Assembly (NCBI RefSeq): GCF_014196845.1
Contig: NZ_JACIEM010000005.1
Coordinates: 310,001 to 374,000, forward strand
Length of the DNA: 64,000 nucleotides
Source of the DNA: Aurantimonas endophytica
GTDB lineage: Bacteria; Pseudomonadota; Alphaproteobacteria; Rhizobiales; Rhizobiaceae
Direction of reading: 5' to 3'
Part shown: positions 44,035 through 53,631 of the stretch, in pieces
How the letters are laid out: every line of letters begins with the position of its first letter
Position numbering within the stretch: the first letter of the stretch is position 1
The notes under the pieces: generated by a model
Seen by the model: only the letters and a program-made list of their open reading frames with translations
Told to the model about the DNA's origin: nothing
Databases searched by the model: none
Position numbers and translations under genes: made by a program

Positions 44035-45237
44035 ATGTACGCCACTAATCCGCAGAAAACGGAAAAGGTCGCGATCGTCCATTACTGGCTCGTGACGATG
44101 CGGGGCGGCGAGAAAGTGGTCGAAGAGCTATGCCGGATGTATCCGCAAGCGGATATATTTACCCTCGTCTGCGATTACGAGAAGATATCGGCCGTACTTT
44201 CCCGACACGATATCCGCACCTCGTTTCTGCAGCGGATCCCGGGAGCGAGGAAACACTACACGAAATTTCTTCCGCTGATGCCATTTGCACTGGAAAGCCT
44301 CGACCTGCAAGCGTACGACCTCGTGATCTCGAGCGAGTCGGGCCCCGCCAAGGGCGTCGTTACTCGGCCGGACGCGCTTCATGTCTGCTATTGCCACTCG
44401 CCTATGCGGTATGTCTGGGATCATTACCATCTCTATCGCAGGAACATGGGCGTCATCGGGCGTTTTGTTCTTGCTGCGACGGCGCCATTCATTCGCGCCT
44501 GGGACGTGACGACTGCGGCTCGGGTTGACGCCTTTGCCGCCAATTCGCAACACGTGGCAAATCGCATCTGGCGCTTCTATCGGCGGCGGGCCACCGTGAT
44601 TCATCCACCCGTGGCCGTGGACGATTTCCAGTCGAACGGCGCAAGGGGCGAGTTCTATCTCTGCGCGGGCCAACTGGTGCCCTACAAGCGCGTGGACCTG
44701 GCTGTTCGGGCTTTCAACCGGTCGAAGAAGCGTCTGGTCGTGATCGGTGAAGGACAGCAGTTGGCGGAGTTGAGGAAGATCGCGGGGCCGAACATCGAGC
44801 TTCTCGGCTACCAGCCGTTTCCGGTCCTGAAGGATCACCTGGCGCGCTGCCGGGCGCTCGTGTTCCCGGGGGAGGAAGACTTCGGCATCCTCCCTGTGGA
44901 AGCGATGGCTGCCGGACGCCCTGTGATCGCCTTCGACGCTGGCGGCGCGCGCGAGACGGTCTGCTCCGACGCAGTCGGGATCCGCTTTGCCGAGCAGACG
45001 GAGGACAGCCTGAACGATGCGGTCGAGCGCTTCGAGATGCGGGAGGATCAGTTCGATCCGCAGGAAATCGTCCGTCATGCGCGGCAGTTCTCCGCCGCCG
45101 TCTTCAGGAGCCGGATGGAAGCCTTCATCGCCGAAAGCCGAGCCGCCTTCGAGGCTTCGCAGGGACGCCCGCCCGGGGCGGTTGCCGGCTCCCGGATGGA
45201 CCTTCAACGTCACTTGCCCGACAGCGCAAGGACATGA
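44035..45237 (+). CDS. Family 4 glycosyltransferase
   Basis: A 400-residue GT-B enzyme, starting MYATNPQKTEKVAIVHYWLV. Features are the TMRGGEKVVEELC acceptor loop, CYCHSPMRYVWDHYH, the hinge CAGQLVPYKRVDLAVRAFN and the donor motif VFPGEEDFGILPVEAMAAGR (E-x7-E). The HSPMRY and PGEEDFGI signatures are shared with WbaZ-like mannosyltransferases, so mannose is a possible donor sugar. Monocistronic or followed by the GMC oxidoreductase gene after about 380 bases. Confidence 0.88.
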   Translation: MYATNPQKTEKVAIVHYWLVTMRGGEKVVEELCRMYPQADIFTLVCDYEKISAVLSRHDIRTSFLQRIPGARKHYTKFLPLMPFALESLDLQAYDLVISSESGPAKGVVTRPDALHVCYCHSPMRYVWDHYHLYRRNMGVIGRFVLAATAPFIRAWDVTTAARVDAFAANSQHVANRIWRFYRRRATVIHPPVAVDDFQSNGARGEFYLCAGQLVPYKRVDLAVRAFNRSKKRLVVIGEGQQLAELRKIAGPNIELLGYQPFPVLKDHLARCRALVFPGEEDFGILPVEAMAAGRPVIAFDAGGARETVCSDAVGIRFAEQTEDSLNDAVERFEMREDQFDPQEIVRHARQFSAAVFRSRMEAFIAESRAAFEASQGRPPGAVAGSRMDLQRHLPDSART

Positions 45238-45619
45238 TGCCGGCGCCGCACGTCGCAGCGGTTGCGTGAGCTGGAGAAGCGATGCGCGCCCCGATGCCGG
45301 CGCACCGCCGGGAGATATCGAGCTAAGTTTGTAACCATTGTTTTCGCCACAGCTCCCGGATTGCCTTGGACCGATGACCACCGTCGCCAGGTTCACGCCG
45401 TGGCAGCCGCGCCTGCTCGCCTACTGGGCATGCCGACGTTCGAGGGCCGGGAAGTGCAAGCTGACGATGGGATCCGGGCGATCGGCCCCGCGCGCACGGA
45501 CCGCGCGCCGCCAGTTCGATCGCGCGACACCGCAGATAAACGTCGAAGTCTCGACCAAGGGTCACGTGAATGAAGGTCGCATCGCTGCTCCGGACCAGAC
45601 GCCGTCGAGATCTCGCCGC
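45238..45619. other. Gap between GT4 gene and GMC oxidoreductase gene
   Basis: About 380 bases. The GMC frame is open back to 45338 but has no convincing start or conserved sequence there. A GATGCCGGCGC repeat occurs twice (about 45238 and 45292). An AT-richer stretch near 45322-45350 may be the promoter of the next gene. Confidence 0.4.
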
Positions 45620-47245
45620 GTGAGCATCCTTCATCAGCCGCCAGGCGACGGCTCCGTCTTCGATGTGTGCGTGATCGGGTCCGGCCCGGCAGGTCTCGCG
45701 GTCGCACTGGCCTGCGAAGCGGGCAACCTGTCGACGCTGATCCTCGAATCCGGCGGGATGAAGCAGCGGGGCGTCGCCTCGTCGTTGCCACCGATCCGCG
45801 TCCTCAACCGGTCGGTCCATGCCGCCCTCGACATCGCGACCCGCGAGGGCTTCGGCGGGACGTCGCGGGCCTGGGGCGGCCTCTGTGTTCCCCTCGACCC
45901 GATCGACTTCGAAGCGCGCGATTGGGTTCCCCACTCGGGCTGGCCGATCACCTACCCCGAACTCGCGCGCTGGTACCCGGAAGCGGCTGGCTTTCTCGAT
46001 TCCGGTCGCAAGGACCTGCTGGCGGATGGCGGGGAGAGCTCCTTGGCCGACGAGGAGACCGTCACGCAGAATGGCTACTATGCCCGGAAAGCGTCTCTGG
46101 CACAGGTCTACGGGGCCCGGGTCAGGCACTCGAAGCATCTGGTTCTGTGCCTGCACTCGACCGTCACCGGCATGGACTGCGACGCCACGGGCGAGCGCAT
46201 CTCGTCCCTGACAGTCCGGGGCCGGGATGGATCGGAGAAGCACGTCAGGGCGAGGCGCTACGTTCTCGCCTGTGGCGGCTTGCGGAGCACCGCTCTGCTC
46301 CTGCAACTGGGCCGCGACCGGTGCGCCTGCTTCCCCGCCGAGACCCCGCTCGGGCGCTACTACATGGGGCACCTCGCCGGCGAGATCGCGACTGTGGTGT
46401 TCCCCGATCCGATGCGTGCGGCCGAATATCTGTACAAATCCGACGAGCGAGGGTTCATCTTTCAGAAGCGCATCAAGCTGGCCGACAGCGTGCAGCGAAC
46501 GTCGCGAATCCTGAATACGGACTTCATGCTGCGGTTGCCGCCTCTCGCCGACGGACGGCACGGAAGTCCGGCACTCTCGCTTCTTCAACTGCTCGCGCTC
46601 ATCCCCGGTCTCGGCGGAATCGCGCAGTCCAACCGCCTGAGCAGGACGCTGGATGGTCGAGATCCGATATCGGCTTCGGCTCATCTACGGAATCTGGCCG
46701 TGAGTCCGTTGACCACCGCGAACGATCTCGCAGCGCTGCTGAGGCATGTCCCCACAAGGAACCTGCCGCTCCTCAGCTTCAATCGCAGCGGCAGATACTC
46801 GTTGAGATACCATGCGGAACAGATCCCGAACCCCGACAGCCGCGTCTCGCTGAGGGACGCCGCAGACGAGACGTCCTTTCCAGGGCTGGAAGTGGATTTC
46901 CGGTACTCGGACGACGACGCCCTGTCCGTCATCCGGTCGCATGAGTTGTTGGACCAGGCGTTGAGGCGCGATCGTCTCGGCTATCTCGAATACCGGCACC
47001 CGCCGGACCAGCGCTTTTCGGCGGTCCTCGCCCAGGCCTCGGACGGCTACCATCAGGTCGGCACGACCCGAATGGGATCAAGCCCGCGGCTGGGCGTCGT
47101 CGATCGTGATTGCCGCGTTTACGGCATGGACAATCTTTACCTCGCGTCCAGCAGCGTCTTTCCCACCACGGGGAGCGCCAATCCGACATTCCCGACGGTC
47201 GCGTTGGCGCTGCGCCTTGCCGATCATCTTGCATCGATCCACTGA
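45620..47245 (+). CDS. GMC-family FAD oxidoreductase
   Basis: About 541 residues from the GTG of VSILHQPPGDGSVFDVCVIG; an upstream GTG at 45566 is also possible. The FAD motif GSGPAGLAVALACE and the Glu of LILESGG lie near residues 20-45; the C-terminal GTTRMGSSPRLGVVDRDC and SSSVFPTTGSANPTFP are the GMC signature with the active-site His (in YHQVGTTRMG) and Asn. It is not a standard exopolysaccharide enzyme. Its place behind the GT4 gene suggests oxidation of an alcohol group on a sugar or an acyl substituent, but this is inference. Confidence 0.82.
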   Translation: MSILHQPPGDGSVFDVCVIGSGPAGLAVALACEAGNLSTLILESGGMKQRGVASSLPPIRVLNRSVHAALDIATREGFGGTSRAWGGLCVPLDPIDFEARDWVPHSGWPITYPELARWYPEAAGFLDSGRKDLLADGGESSLADEETVTQNGYYARKASLAQVYGARVRHSKHLVLCLHSTVTGMDCDATGERISSLTVRGRDGSEKHVRARRYVLACGGLRSTALLLQLGRDRCACFPAETPLGRYYMGHLAGEIATVVFPDPMRAAEYLYKSDERGFIFQKRIKLADSVQRTSRILNTDFMLRLPPLADGRHGSPALSLLQLLALIPGLGGIAQSNRLSRTLDGRDPISASAHLRNLAVSPLTTANDLAALLRHVPTRNLPLLSFNRSGRYSLRYHAEQIPNPDSRVSLRDAADETSFPGLEVDFRYSDDDALSVIRSHELLDQALRRDRLGYLEYRHPPDQRFSAVLAQASDGYHQVGTTRMGSSPRLGVVDRDCRVYGMDNLYLASSSVFPTTGSANPTFPTVALALRLADHLASIH

Positions 47246-47348
47246 GGCAGGCCGAACCTTGCTGATGGAGCTGGTCGTCAGGACGCAAGGGTTGGACGAG
47301 CTTCGCCGTCGGTTAAAGGAGGCGCCTGAGCGTTCATCGGCTCCGGCG

Positions 47349-47999
47349 TTACGGCCGTTCTGATAGCGGGGTCGAGTGGTTCCGGTAGCTGTCGGCGAAG
47401 CGCTTGGCCATTCGATCGACCAGCGGGCCTAGATCGTCAGGCATCGGCAAACGGTAGATGAACTTCCGGATGGCCAGATAGATGATCCCGCCATGCAGAC
47501 CCCAGACATCCTCCATCTGCGGCGCGGCCGCGGAGAATTCGTGGCGCGCCTCCTCGAGAAGCGGCTTCAGGTACACGGTCTCGACCTCGCTGAGATAGCG
47601 CCGGTTGAGATCGGCGCCCGCCAGACCCGAGAACATGAAGATGCGCATCCACTCATAGGTGAAGATCGCCCGGGTATAATCCCTGTAGAAGTTCCGCAGG
47701 CGTGTCTCGAAGGGCGTCGAGCGATCGAGCAGCGCGTCGTGCCACGCGGGGTCGAGCCGGTCGATGTAGACGCTCTGGAAGACTGCCTCCAGAAGCGATT
47801 CCTTGCTGCCGAAATATCGGTAGAGCAGAGGCTGGGTGACGCCGAGGTGGCGTGAGAGGTCACGCGTCGTGCCTTCGAGGCCGACTTCCGAGAAGAACGT
47901 GACCGCCCCTTCCACGATCATGCGTCTGCGCTCATCCGGCGATAGGCGGCGCCGCGCCTTCGCGATGGTCGTCTGTCCGGGCAAGGTGCTCTGATCCAT
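47349..47999 (-). CDS. TetR-family transcriptional regulator
   Basis: A 216-residue TetR regulator starting MDQSTLPGQTTIAKARRRLS, with GAGGAAGGA upstream. The N-terminal helix-turn-helix is LSRHLGVTQPLLYRYFGSKE near residues 48-67; the C-terminal helical domain binds the ligand. It is divergent from the molybdenum hydroxylase/TRAP operon, with a perfect 9-base inverted repeat between. It probably represses both genes until the substrate of that operon is present. Confidence 0.9.
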   Translation of the reverse strand: MDQSTLPGQTTIAKARRRLSPDERRRMIVEGAVTFFSEVGLEGTTRDLSRHLGVTQPLLYRYFGSKESLLEAVFQSVYIDRLDPAWHDALLDRSTPFETRLRNFYRDYTRAIFTYEWMRIFMFSGLAGADLNRRYLSEVETVYLKPLLEEARHEFSAAAPQMEDVWGLHGGIIYLAIRKFIYRLPMPDDLGPLVDRMAKRFADSYRNHSTPLSERP

Positions 48000-48070
48000 T
48001 CCTTCCTCGTAGTCCCCCCGGGATGCAAGAAGAAGCCCCGAATATTGCGACCCCTTGCGCAGGGTGCCAT

Positions 48071-48092
48071 TTAATGATCGTATGATCATTAA
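48071..48092. promoter_or_regulatory. TetR operator
   Basis: TTAATGATC-gtat-GATCATTAA is a perfect 9+9 palindrome in the 145-base divergent region. It lies 72 bases from the regulator start and 53 bases from the hydroxylase start. Confidence 0.75.
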
Positions 48093-48144
48093 CGCGGCGA
48101 AATTGCCGTCTGCCGGTTGAGGAGCCGGCTAGGGAGGGGGACCG

Positions 48145-49008
48145 ATGAAAGCTGCGTCGCTCGGTTATGCGCGCGCCACGTCGCTCGACGAGGTTTTCGC
48201 GCTCTGGCGCGAGGCCGGCGGGGACGCAAGGCTCATTGCCGGCGGGCAAAGCCTGGTCGCTTCCCTCAATCTGCGACTGGCCGATGTCCCCGCGCTCATC
48301 GACATCAACCATGTCGAGGCGCTCTCCGGGGTGACGGACTGCGGCGACGTGGTGCGCATCGGGGCGCTGACGCGGCACCGCGATCTCCTGGTTTCGCCGC
48401 TGCTTGCCGAACATGCGCCGCTGCTGCCGCAGGCCGCGCGACAGATCGCCCATCCCGCGATCCGTACCCGTGGCTCGGTCGGCGGTTCGCTCGCCTATGC
48501 CGATCCCGCCGCCGAACTGCCGGCCTGCATGGTCGCTTTGGACGCGACGCTCGTCCTGCTCGGCGACGACGGGGCGGAACGGCGTGTCGGAGCGGAGGAT
48601 TTCTTCCTGGGCCTCTTCGAGACCGCGCTCCGCCCGTTCGAGATGATCGTCGCCGTCGAGGTGCCGAAGCGCCCGTCCGGCGGGCGCCAGCGCCTGATCG
48701 AACTGTCACGTCGCTCCGGCGACTATGCACTGGTGGGCGTGGCGGCCTGTGCCGCCGATGCCGCCCTGGCGCGCACGCGCATCGTGTTCTTCGGCGTCGG
48801 GGAAAAGGCGGTCCTTGCCGCCGGTGCGTGCCGCGCGGCGAGCGAGGGCGCCGACGAGGCTGCACTTCACGGTGCCCTCATGGAGGACATCGACCCCATG
48901 AGCGACATGAACGGGACGGCCGAGTTCAAGCGGCATCTTGCGGGTGTGCTTCTGCGGCGCGTCCTGGCCGATCTGCGATCGGACGAATGGCGGGGAACAG
49001 CGCAATGA
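48145..49008 (+). CDS. Molybdenum hydroxylase, FAD subunit (CoxM-like)
   Basis: A 287-residue FAD-binding subunit of the xanthine dehydrogenase/CO dehydrogenase family. FAD motifs are AGGQSLVASL (residues 32-41) and TRGSVGGSLAYADPAAE (108-124). It takes electrons from the 2Fe-2S subunit to FAD. The start is ATG 48145. Its stop overlaps the next gene by 4 bases (ATGA). First gene of a six-gene operon with coxS-like, coxL-like and three TRAP genes. Confidence 0.92.
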   Translation: MKAASLGYARATSLDEVFALWREAGGDARLIAGGQSLVASLNLRLADVPALIDINHVEALSGVTDCGDVVRIGALTRHRDLLVSPLLAEHAPLLPQAARQIAHPAIRTRGSVGGSLAYADPAAELPACMVALDATLVLLGDDGAERRVGAEDFFLGLFETALRPFEMIVAVEVPKRPSGGRQRLIELSRRSGDYALVGVAACAADAALARTRIVFFGVGEKAVLAAGACRAASEGADEAALHGALMEDIDPMSDMNGTAEFKRHLAGVLLRRVLADLRSDEWRGTAQ

Positions 49009-49523
49009 GTGTGTCAGCCAGCTTTCAGCAGCACGTGTCGGTCCGGCTCACCGTCAACGGCGAGACCGTGCATCGCGATGTCGAGGCACGTCGGCATCTG
49101 GTGGACTTCCTGCGCCTCGATCTCGGCCTCACCGGCAGCCATGCCGGCTGTGAGCAAGGGGTCTGCGGCGCCTGCACGCTGCGCGTCAATGGCGACATCG
49201 TGCGTGGCTGCCTGATGCTGGTCGCTCAGCTCGACGGGGCTGAGGTCTGGACCGTCGAGGGCCTGTCGGAAACCGGCGAGATCCGTGACCTGCAGGACGA
49301 GTTCATCCGCCGCAATGCCCTGCAATGCGGCTTCTGCACGCCGGGCATGCTGCTCACGGCTGCGGAGCTCCTCGACCGGCCCGATGAGCTCGGTCGCGAG
49401 GAGATCCGCGAGCACCTGTCGGGCAATTACTGCCGCTGCACCGGCTATGAAGCCATCGTCGACGCGGTCGCATCGACGATGGCGGCGCGCCGCGAGTCCG
49501 CCGATCTGGAGGCTTCGCGGTGA
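49005..49523 (+). CDS. Molybdenum hydroxylase, 2Fe-2S subunit (CoxS-like)
   Basis: A 172-residue iron-sulfur subunit. Cluster one is Cys49, 54, 57 and 69 (CEQGVCGAC ... GCLM); cluster two is Cys108, 111, 143 and 145 (QCGFCTPG ... CRCTG). It relays electrons from the molybdenum site to the FAD subunit. ATGA and GTGA overlaps join it to both neighbours. Confidence 0.93.
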   Translation: MSVSASFQQHVSVRLTVNGETVHRDVEARRHLVDFLRLDLGLTGSHAGCEQGVCGACTLRVNGDIVRGCLMLVAQLDGAEVWTVEGLSETGEIRDLQDEFIRRNALQCGFCTPGMLLTAAELLDRPDELGREEIREHLSGNYCRCTGYEAIVDAVASTMAARRESADLEASR

Positions 49524-51898
49524 GCCTGCGATTCGACGATCCCGACCGGCCCAACAGCTATATCGGCCGCTCCGTGCCGAGGCCCAATGCGGCGCGCCTG
49601 GTCGAAGGCCAGGGGCGCTATGTCGACGACATCAGCCTGCCGCGCATGGTGCATGTCGCCTTCCTGCGCTCGCCCCACGCCCATGCTCGCATCCTCGCCA
49701 TCGACGCGGCAGAGGCCCAGCGGCTGCCAGGCGTCCTGCGCGTCTTCACCGGCGCTGACCTCGCCGGGGTCTGCACGCCCTGGGTCGGCGTTCTCCAGCA
49801 CCTCAAGGGTCTGAAGTCGCCGCCGCAACATCCGATCGCGGTCGGCAAGGCATCGTGGGCGGGGGAGCCGGTAGCTGCGGTAGTGGCGGAAAGCCGAGCC
49901 CTTGCCGAGGATGCGCTGGCGCTGATCGATGTCGACTTCGAGCCGCTGCCTGTCGTCGCCGACATGATGAGCGCGCTCGACGGGGCCACGCCGCTGGTCC
50001 ATCCCGAGCTCGGCGACAATCTCGCCTTTCGCCGGCTCCACGAGGAGGGGGACGTCGAAGCCGCCTTCGCCGCGGGTCCGCATGTCGTGGAAGCCGAGTT
50101 CGTGACGGGCCGCCACACCGGCGTATGCCTGGAGCCGCGGACGATCCTGGCCGACTACCGTGGCGCCGAGAACCAGCTCGTGGTGCATCTTTCGGGCCAG
50201 GCACCGCACATGATCCAGTCGGTTCTCGCCGAACATCTCGATATGCCAGAGTCCCACGTTCGGGTGATCTGCAACGATGTGGGCGGCTCCTTCGGCATCA
50301 AGGTCCACGTCTATCCGGACGAGGTGGCCACCGTCGCCATCGCCAAGGTGATGAAGCGGCCGGTGAAGTTCGTCGCCGACCGGCTGGAGTCCTTCGCCTC
50401 GGACATCCACGCTCGCGACCACGTCATCCGCGCCCGCATGGCTTTCGACGGGGAGGGCAGGATCCTCGGCCTCGACGTCGACGACTGGACCGCGATCGGC
50501 CCCTACTCGGTCTATCCGCGGACCAGCGCCGTCGAGGGCAACCAGGTCGTCAATCTCTGCGGTGGCCCCTACGTCCTGCCGGTCTATCGGGCGCGAACCT
50601 CGGTGGTCTTCCAGAACAAGGTGCCGACCAGCCAGTACCGTGCCGTCGGCCACCCGATCGCCTGCGCTGTCACCGAGGGGCTGGTCGACATGGCGGCCGC
50701 GCGCCTTGGCCTCGACCCGGTGGAGATGCGTCGGCGCAACCTCATTCCGGACGACGCCTATCCCTACGTGTCGGCCGCGAAGATGAAGTTCGAGGCGCTT
50801 TCGCACCATGCCTCGCTCGACAAGCTCGTGAAGCTCATGGACTACGACGCGCTGCGCACCGAACAGCGCGCGCTTCGTGATCGCGGCATCCACCGCGGCA
50901 TCGGCATCGCGAGCTTCATCGAACTCACCAATCCGAGCCCCTTCATGTACGGCATCGGCGGCGCGCGCATCTCGGCGCAGGACGGCTGCACCATCCGCAT
51001 GGATCCCGACGGATCGGTCGTCGCCCTGACCGGCGTGACCGAGCAGGGGCAGGGCACGGAGGCGGTGATCGCACAGGTCGTGGCCGAGAGCATCGGCGTC
51101 TCGATGGAGCGGGTGAAGGTGGTCACCGGCGATACGCAGGTCACGCCCTATGGCGGCGGCACCTGGGCCTCGCGCGGCGCCGGGATCGGTGGCGAGGCGG
51201 CACTGCAGGCTGGTCTCGCGCTGCGGGCCAGCATCCTCCAGATCGCCGGCGTGCTGCTCCAGGCCGATCCGCAGGGCCTGGCGATCGTCGCCGATCAGGT
51301 CGTGGATGCCGGCACCGGCAACGAGCGCATGCCGCTCGCCGAGCTCGGGCGCATCGTCTATTTCCGCGGGGACACCTTGCCGCGCGATCTGCCGCGCGAG
51401 CTGGTGGCCACCCGCCACTATCTCACCAGCGAGCACCCGTTCGCCTTCACCAACGGCGTTCAGGCGAGCTATGTCGAGGTCGACGTCGAGACCGGCTTCG
51501 TGAAGCTTCTGAAGCATTGGTGCGTCGAGGATTGCGGGCGCATCATCAATCCGATGCTGGTCGACGAGCAGATCCGCGGCGGCATCGTGCAGGGTCTCGG
51601 CGGGGCGCTCTACGAGGAATGCCTCTACGACGGCGAGGGTCAGCTGCTGAACGCCAACATGGCGGATTACCTGGTGCCCATGGCGCCGGAGATGCCAGAC
51701 ATGGTCATCGGCCATGTCGAGACGCCGACGCGGGAATCCGTTCTCGGCGCCAAGGGGGCGGGCGAGGCCGGCACGGCCGGGGCTCCCGGCGCCGTGATGA
51801 ACGCCATCAACGACGCGCTCGCGCCCTTCGGCGCCCGTGTGACCGACATGCCCTTCACGCCCGAAAAGATCCTGAGGGCGCTCGGTGTCGTCAAGTGA
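49520..51898 (+). CDS. Molybdenum hydroxylase, molybdopterin subunit (CoxL-like)
   Basis: A 792-residue large subunit from a GTG start. It has the family's NDVGGSFGIKVHVYPDE loop, the active-site segment QYRAVGHP near residue 372, and the catalytic Glu749 in GAGEAGTAGA. True form I CO dehydrogenases carry AYRCSFR at the active site; the QYRAVGHP seen here rules that out. The enzyme therefore oxidises some other small organic molecule, with water as oxygen donor. Cytosolic; no signal. The operon continues 29 bases later into a TRAP transporter, which points to an imported carboxylate-type substrate. Confidence 0.92.
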   Translation: MSLRFDDPDRPNSYIGRSVPRPNAARLVEGQGRYVDDISLPRMVHVAFLRSPHAHARILAIDAAEAQRLPGVLRVFTGADLAGVCTPWVGVLQHLKGLKSPPQHPIAVGKASWAGEPVAAVVAESRALAEDALALIDVDFEPLPVVADMMSALDGATPLVHPELGDNLAFRRLHEEGDVEAAFAAGPHVVEAEFVTGRHTGVCLEPRTILADYRGAENQLVVHLSGQAPHMIQSVLAEHLDMPESHVRVICNDVGGSFGIKVHVYPDEVATVAIAKVMKRPVKFVADRLESFASDIHARDHVIRARMAFDGEGRILGLDVDDWTAIGPYSVYPRTSAVEGNQVVNLCGGPYVLPVYRARTSVVFQNKVPTSQYRAVGHPIACAVTEGLVDMAAARLGLDPVEMRRRNLIPDDAYPYVSAAKMKFEALSHHASLDKLVKLMDYDALRTEQRALRDRGIHRGIGIASFIELTNPSPFMYGIGGARISAQDGCTIRMDPDGSVVALTGVTEQGQGTEAVIAQVVAESIGVSMERVKVVTGDTQVTPYGGGTWASRGAGIGGEAALQAGLALRASILQIAGVLLQADPQGLAIVADQVVDAGTGNERMPLAELGRIVYFRGDTLPRDLPRELVATRHYLTSEHPFAFTNGVQASYVEVDVETGFVKLLKHWCVEDCGRIINPMLVDEQIRGGIVQGLGGALYEECLYDGEGQLLNANMADYLVPMAPEMPDMVIGHVETPTRESVLGAKGAGEAGTAGAPGAVMNAINDALAPFGARVTDMPFTPEKILRALGVVK

Positions 51899-51927
51899 AT
51901 GAACCAGTGTCCGGGAGGAACATCACG

Positions 51928-52992
51928 ATGATCATGAGAACAGGCCTGCTGGCAGGCGCAGGCATGCTGGCAATGTTGCTGCCGGGGGGCGCGGTGGCGC
52001 AGGAGAGCGTCACGATCAACATCGCGTCGAGCCACCCCACCACCAACATCTGGGTCTGGGCGATGAAGAATGTCTTCCAGCCCGAGGTCGACCGCCTGCT
52101 CGAGGAGCGCGGCAACAACTACGTGGTGGACTGGCGCGAAGCCTATGGGGGAACGCTGTACAAGTTCACCGACACGCGCGCCGCGGTGCGCGACGGGATC
52201 ACCGACATCGGCATGGTCGGCACGGTTTGGGAGGGTGCCGCGATGCCGCTCCAGAACGTCACCTATTTCACGCCTTTCGCGACCACCGACCACGAGCTCC
52301 TGATCGACATATTCGACCGCCTTACGGAGGAGTTGCCGGAACTGAAGGCCGGCTGGGAGGACCAGAACATGGTCTACCTCTCGTCGCTGATCACCGACAG
52401 CTACGACATCTATGCCAACTTCAAGATCACCTCGCTCGAGGACCTCGCCAACAAGCGGATCAACGCTCCGGGGACTTCGGCAAACTGGCTGCAGGGCACG
52501 GGCGCGACGCCGGTCGACGGTGCTCTGACCACCTATTACACCGACATCCAGACCGGCGTCTCGCAGGGCACGCTCTCCTTCGCGTCCGGCATATTACCCG
52601 CCCGGGTCTATGAAGTGGCTCCGGAACTGACACGGGTCGGCGTCGGCTCAATGTATTTCGGGGGCGTCGCCGCCAATGCCGACTTCTTCGAAGGTTTGCC
52701 GGAGGAGGTGCAGGAAGTCATCAAGGAGGCGGGTCGGACGACCTCGATCCGCCACGGCGAATACGTCACGGAGCAGTCGGCCAAGGCCATTTCCGAGATG
52801 GAGGCTGCCGGACTCACCGTCACCGAGCTCCCCGATGAGGAGAAGCGTCGCTGGGTGGAAGGCCTGCCCAATGTCGTGCAGCCCTGGCTCGATGCCAACG
52901 GCGAGGCGGCAGCGACCGTGCTGAAGGCCTATTTCGCGGCTCTTCGTGAAAATGGTGTCGAGCCGCTGCGCGCCTGGGACGAAGGCCTTTAG
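51928..52992 (+). CDS. TRAP transporter substrate-binding protein (DctP family)
   Basis: A 354-residue periplasmic binding protein. The signal peptide (GLLAGAGMLAMLLPGGAVAQ) precedes a mature start ESVTINIASSHPTTN, as in DctP proteins. GGGAGG stands 11 bases before the ATG. It delivers the substrate to the DctQM membrane proteins encoded next. No single ligand arginine could be assigned with certainty, so the ligand class is open; it is probably the substrate, or its precursor, of the molybdenum hydroxylase in the same operon. Confidence 0.92.
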   Translation: MIMRTGLLAGAGMLAMLLPGGAVAQESVTINIASSHPTTNIWVWAMKNVFQPEVDRLLEERGNNYVVDWREAYGGTLYKFTDTRAAVRDGITDIGMVGTVWEGAAMPLQNVTYFTPFATTDHELLIDIFDRLTEELPELKAGWEDQNMVYLSSLITDSYDIYANFKITSLEDLANKRINAPGTSANWLQGTGATPVDGALTTYYTDIQTGVSQGTLSFASGILPARVYEVAPELTRVGVGSMYFGGVAANADFFEGLPEEVQEVIKEAGRTTSIRHGEYVTEQSAKAISEMEAAGLTVTELPDEEKRRWVEGLPNVVQPWLDANGEAAATVLKAYFAALRENGVEPLRAWDEGL

Positions 52993-53055
52993 GCGTCCTG
53001 CAACTTGTCCCGGCTGGGCCAGCAGGCCCGGCCAGATTCCATCGTAGGAGGGCGC

Positions 53056-53631
53056 ATGGCATCCCACGTCCAGGATCCGACCCAGCCCGGAGGCGATCTC
53101 GCCCCGGCGGGGCCGCCCGTCCTCGGCCGCATCGCCTCATGGCTCGCGGCGGCCGGCACGCTCTGGATCTTCGCGCTGATGGCGCTGATCGTCGCCGACG
53201 TACTGGGCCGCAACTTCTTCGACAGTCCCATCACCGGCGTTGCGGAAATCGCCGCGCGTTCGGTGGTGGCGATCGTCTTCCTGCAGATCGCGGCGGCCGT
53301 GCTGGCCGGTCGTATGACGCAGGCGGACTTCCTGGTGATCTTCCTGGGTTCCTATAGTCCCGGCCTCGTCCGGGTGCTGGAGACGCTGTTCGCGCTCGTC
53401 GGTGCGGTCGTCTTCGCGGCCATCGTATGGGCGTCATGGCCGGACACGGCCGACGCCTGGCGGACGGGCGAGTTCTTCGGCGTGCAGGGCCTCTTCACCA
53501 TCCCGACGCTGCCGTTCCGCGTCATCAATGTCGTGGGGGCGTCGCTCGCCTGCGTTGCTTATCTCGTGGTGGCGCTGCAGGTCGCGCGGTCGCCAGGATC
53601 ACGCCACCTGCCGCCCAAGGGCACCTCATGA
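53056..53631 (+). CDS. TRAP transporter small membrane subunit (DctQ family)
   Basis: A 191-residue protein with four predicted spans. The DctQ hallmark is VADVLGRNFFDSPITGVAEI near residues 45-64. TAGGAGGG precedes the ATG. Ends in an ATGA overlap with the DctM gene. Confidence 0.92.
   Translation: MASHVQDPTQPGGDLAPAGPPVLGRIASWLAAAGTLWIFALMALIVADVLGRNFFDSPITGVAEIAARSVVAIVFLQIAAAVLAGRMTQADFLVIFLGSYSPGLVRVLETLFALVGAVVFAAIVWASWPDTADAWRTGEFFGVQGLFTIPTLPFRVINVVGASLACVAYLVVALQVARSPGSRHLPPKGTS

Noticed and set aside
49520-51898. Annotation of the CoxMSL-like genes as carbon monoxide dehydrogenase
   Set aside because: The active-site loop is QYRAVGHP, not the AYRCSFR of form I CO dehydrogenases; substrate left open.
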